A stretch of 64,000 bases of DNA from Planctomycetota bacterium (GTDB taxonomy: Bacteria > Planctomycetota > Planctomycetia > Pirellulales > Lacipirellulaceae), in assembly GCA_029781135.1 (NCBI GenBank), contig JAKOXH010000006.1, positions 124,001-188,000 on the forward strand, written 5' to 3'. Made by a program: the position numbers and the translations under genes. This document shows, one piece after another, positions 62,139 through 64,000 of this stretch (positions are counted from its first letter, which is position 1; the number at the start of each line of letters is the position of its first letter). Under the pieces are notes generated by a model. The model was given only the letters and a program-made list of their open reading frames with translations. It made no database searches and was not told the DNA's origin.

Positions 62139-63266
62139 ATGCCCCGATCCCCGCACATTGTGTTCGCCGGCGGCAGCTCACCCGGTCGGCTTTATCCCGG
62201 CTTGGCGATTGCCGCGCATTTGATGCAACGAATCCCAGATGCCACCATTACGTTCATCGGCGGCGACCGGCCGCAAGACCGACATCTGGTCCGCGCAGCT
62301 GGGTTCAAGTTCGCGGGCGTTCCCTCGCGGGCAGAACCAGAAAGCCTTTTGAAGGCGGTGCGATTTGTCACCGATAACGTAGCCGGCTACTGGGCCGCAC
62401 GCTGGTTCTTGAAGGAACGTCACGCCACCACATTGATTGGCCTCGGCAGCGCGTCGTGTGCGCCGGCAGTTCGGGCGGCCGTTTCGCGCGGACTTCCCAC
62501 CGTGATGCTCGAGCGCGACGTGGTGCCCGGTCGCGTGACCCGTTGGCTAGCCCGTTCGGTCACGACGGTGTGTGCGGGCTTTTCCGAAACTCGTGGCTAT
62601 TTTCCCTCGGCTGTATCGTTGACGGTCACCGGCAATCCCGCTCGACCAGCGTTTGAACATCTCTATCGTGCTTCGCGTCTGGCGGAATCATCGCCGCGAG
62701 AAAAGCGATTGGTGATCATCGGCGGCACCGCTGGAGCTGGTTCGATTAACGAACACATGCCACTTGCTCTTGCTCGCCTCCGCGATCGACTTGCCGGCTG
62801 GCAAATCGTCCACCAGGCGGGTGAAGGACAATTGCAGCAGACGGTTGCACGATATCAAGTCGCGGGTATCGACGCGTTGGTGGTCGCCTTCATTGACGAG
62901 ATTGCGCCCGTCTTGTTCGCGTCCGATTTGGTCGTGTGCCGTTCCGGCGGCACGACGCTCGCCGAACTCGCGCTCGCCAGCGTGCCGGCGATTCTCGTCC
63001 CGTATCCTCCGGCGATGGACTATCAACTCGTGAACGCGGAAGTGTTTTCCGCGGCAGGCGCCGCCACCGTGATCGATGAGACCGACCTCGATAGCCCACT
63101 TGCCGACGCCTTCGTGGAACATCTCGACGCTTTGTTAACCGACGAAACTCGCCGCCACCAGATGGCTGCCAATATGCGTCGTCTTGCCCGGCCTGGCGCA
63201 GCGGCCAATATCACGAACATCATCTACGAAACGATGTTCAACACGGCCGCACGGTTTGCCGCGTAA
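62139..63266 (+). CDS. MurG-like glycosyltransferase paralogue with altered catalytic loop
   Basis: A 375-residue GT28-type two-domain glycosyltransferase. Shared with MurG: the N-terminal strand HIVFAGGSSPGRLYPGLAIA, VTGNPARPAF, LVIIGGTAGAGSINE (second G loop) and VVCRSGGTTLAELALASVPA with the UDP-GlcNAc-binding Glu, followed by LVPYPPAMDYQLVNA. MurG's GGTGGHVFPG loop lacks the His here (SSPGRLYPG), and the GxGGYVS loop reads GLGSASCAPA. It is likely a paralogue using a different acceptor. Start at 62139 (MPRSPHIV); the frame upstream is repeat C. It lies 363 bases after the MurE-like gene. Confidence 0.8.
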   Translation: MPRSPHIVFAGGSSPGRLYPGLAIAAHLMQRIPDATITFIGGDRPQDRHLVRAAGFKFAGVPSRAEPESLLKAVRFVTDNVAGYWAARWFLKERHATTLIGLGSASCAPAVRAAVSRGLPTVMLERDVVPGRVTRWLARSVTTVCAGFSETRGYFPSAVSLTVTGNPARPAFEHLYRASRLAESSPREKRLVIIGGTAGAGSINEHMPLALARLRDRLAGWQIVHQAGEGQLQQTVARYQVAGIDALVVAFIDEIAPVLFASDLVVCRSGGTTLAELALASVPAILVPYPPAMDYQLVNAEVFSAAGAATVIDETDLDSPLADAFVEHLDALLTDETRRHQMAANMRRLARPGAAANITNIIYETMFNTAARFAA

Positions 63267-63277
63267 TCGGCAAGCAC

Positions 63278-63364
63278 GTGGGGGCGTCTCCGACGCCGAT
63301 TTCACGCACGCTTCGTGAACGGCTCGAAGTGCGACGCCTCATCGGGGGCGGAGACCCGTCCCAC
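63278..63364. repeat. family B repeat, copy after the MurG-like gene
   Basis: GTGGGGGCGTCTCCGACGCC at one end and GGGGGCGGAGACCCGTCCCA at the other; closely related to 12042-12114. Confidence 0.7.
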
Positions 63365-63494
63365 AAGTCTTCCGAGGTTCGATAAGCGATTGGCCCCAAA
63401 ACGCCGTGACCTTTGCGAAGAATCGAAAACCGTGCGAGAATCTGGCACGGACGAACGATGTCTTGGACCTATTTTGGGACTGGCCGCCGCCAGG

Positions 63495-64000
63495 ATGACG
63501 ATGCCCCGCAATTGCAACGGTAACCTCTGCGGAACCTCGACACGCGTGCGGGCCGCCTTCTTGTGCTATGTATGTGCCACCACGTTCCACGGAATCATTC
63601 ATGCGGAAGAGAGTGCCAACGCTTCACTGTTTCCCGCCGAGCTTGTGAAGTGGCAGCCGCGGCAGGGGAATCCAATCTTTCGAGCGGAAGGGTCAGGAAG
63701 TTGGGACGTGAAGATTCGTGAACGCGGTTGGATTCTGCACGACGGAAAAGAATTTCGACTTTGGTTCACCGGGTACGACGGCACGCGCGACGGCATTAAG
63801 CTGCTCGGCTACGCAACATCGTCGGACGGCCTGAAATGGCAGCGCTCGCCCAAAAACCCGCTGGTGCGGAATCACTGGGTGGAAGACATGTGCGTCGTGT
63901 GGCAGGGCGGCATCTATTATATGTTCGCCGAGGGGCCGGAAGACAATCACGCCGTAATGCTCACTTCCCTGGACGGCGTGGAATGGAAGTGGCATGGTCC
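63495..64000 (+). CDS. secreted glycosidase-like beta-propeller protein, 3' truncated by the window end
   Basis: An open frame running off the end of the window; at least 166 codons. Either ATG at 63495 or 63501 could start it. A signal peptide is likely (basic start, VRAAFLCYVCATTFHGIIHA). The mature part has WQPRQGNPIFRAEGSGSWDV, FRLWFTGYDGTRDGIKLLGY, ATSSDGLKWQRSPKNPLV and EDMCVVWQGGIYYMFAEGP, the five-bladed propeller pattern of GH43/GH32/GH130-type glycosidases and planctomycete relatives. Catalytic residues cannot be assigned from the visible part. Confidence 0.75.
   Translation, partial: MTMPRNCNGNLCGTSTRVRAAFLCYVCATTFHGIIHAEESANASLFPAELVKWQPRQGNPIFRAEGSGSWDVKIRERGWILHDGKEFRLWFTGYDGTRDGIKLLGYATSSDGLKWQRSPKNPLVRNHWVEDMCVVWQGGIYYMFAEGPEDNHAVMLTSLDGVEWKWHG

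Noticed and set aside
12042-63364. CRISPR array
   Set aside because: The repeats are of many different families, dispersed and mostly palindromic, with no regular spacer pattern and no cas genes.
1-64000. tRNA or rRNA genes
   Set aside because: I looked for T-loop GTTCGA patterns and rRNA core sequences and found none with a supporting cloverleaf; short matches lie inside coding genes.

Overview
The window looks like a chromosomal segment of a planctomycete, most likely of the Pirellulales type. This is inferred from gene content: several conserved hypothetical proteins with a planctomycete look (a ribbon-helix-helix protein at 17.2 kb, a multi-pass membrane protein at 22 kb, a double receiver-like protein at 58.1 kb), a Tat-exported sugar phosphate isomerase-like protein, divergent Mur-ligase-like and MurG-like genes, two Uma2-type nucleases, short operons with ATGA overlaps, and weak or absent Shine-Dalgarno sites in front of many genes. 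No rRNA or tRNA genes were found. The one clear structural RNA is RNase P RNA (rnpB) at 16.5-17.0 kb.

Layout. 0.4-3.2 kb: a short flagellin, a membrane-anchored J-domain protein, a SAM methyltransferase and a stand-alone LuxR-type regulator, followed by about 1.3 kb without a recognisable gene. 4.5-10.4 kb: an APC permease fused to USP-like domains and a FixL/FixJ two-component system with a third, degenerate FixJ paralogue. 10.8-13.9 kb: rsgA, an FHA protein and a YhcC-type radical SAM protein. 13.9-16.3 kb: a toxin-antitoxin island (HigBA with an amber-interrupted toxin, a PIN/antitoxin pair, a nucleotidyltransferase overlapping a small basic protein, and a decayed copy of that small gene). 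16.5-21.9 kb: rnpB, the RHH protein, the sugar isomerase-like protein, and an icd / Uma2 / PII / receiver-like gene string that pairs 2-oxoglutarate production with a PII sensor. 22-27.7 kb: an envelope cluster (membrane protein, YacG, GT-C glycosyltransferase, GT2 glycosyltransferase, LPG-synthase-type membrane protein). 27.9-32.1 kb: an AI-2E family transporter, a low-complexity exported protein and an XRE regulator/membrane protein pair with a near-ideal promoter. 32.1-42.7 kb: phosphoketolase, a YhaN/YhaO (SbcC/SbcD-like) pair, Uma2 and a PcrA-type helicase. 43.3-57 kb: mostly housekeeping (TPR protein, rluD, mscL, a bshB1-like deacetylase, ileS, purN, GNAT, class II aldolase, DUF167, CPBP protease, pgsA, rimO). 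57.3-64 kb: an ImmA-like protein, the double receiver-like protein, an HTH-EIIA fusion, MurE-like and MurG-like paralogues, and a truncated secreted glycosidase-like gene running off the end.

The most striking property is an invasion by at least ten families of short palindromic or tandem repeats. The same families lie between genes and also inside genes without breaking the frame: four insertions in ileS, others in the radical SAM protein, the GT2 tail, the CPBP protease, the double receiver-like protein and probably pcrA, plus one expanding helix P12 of the RNase P RNA. This resembles the palindromic elements known within Rickettsia genes. A second theme is paralogues that have lost signature catalytic residues: a FixJ with Glu for the phosphoacceptor Asp, a YhaO without GNHD, a MurE-like ligase, a MurG-like transferase and an ImmA-like HEXXE protein.
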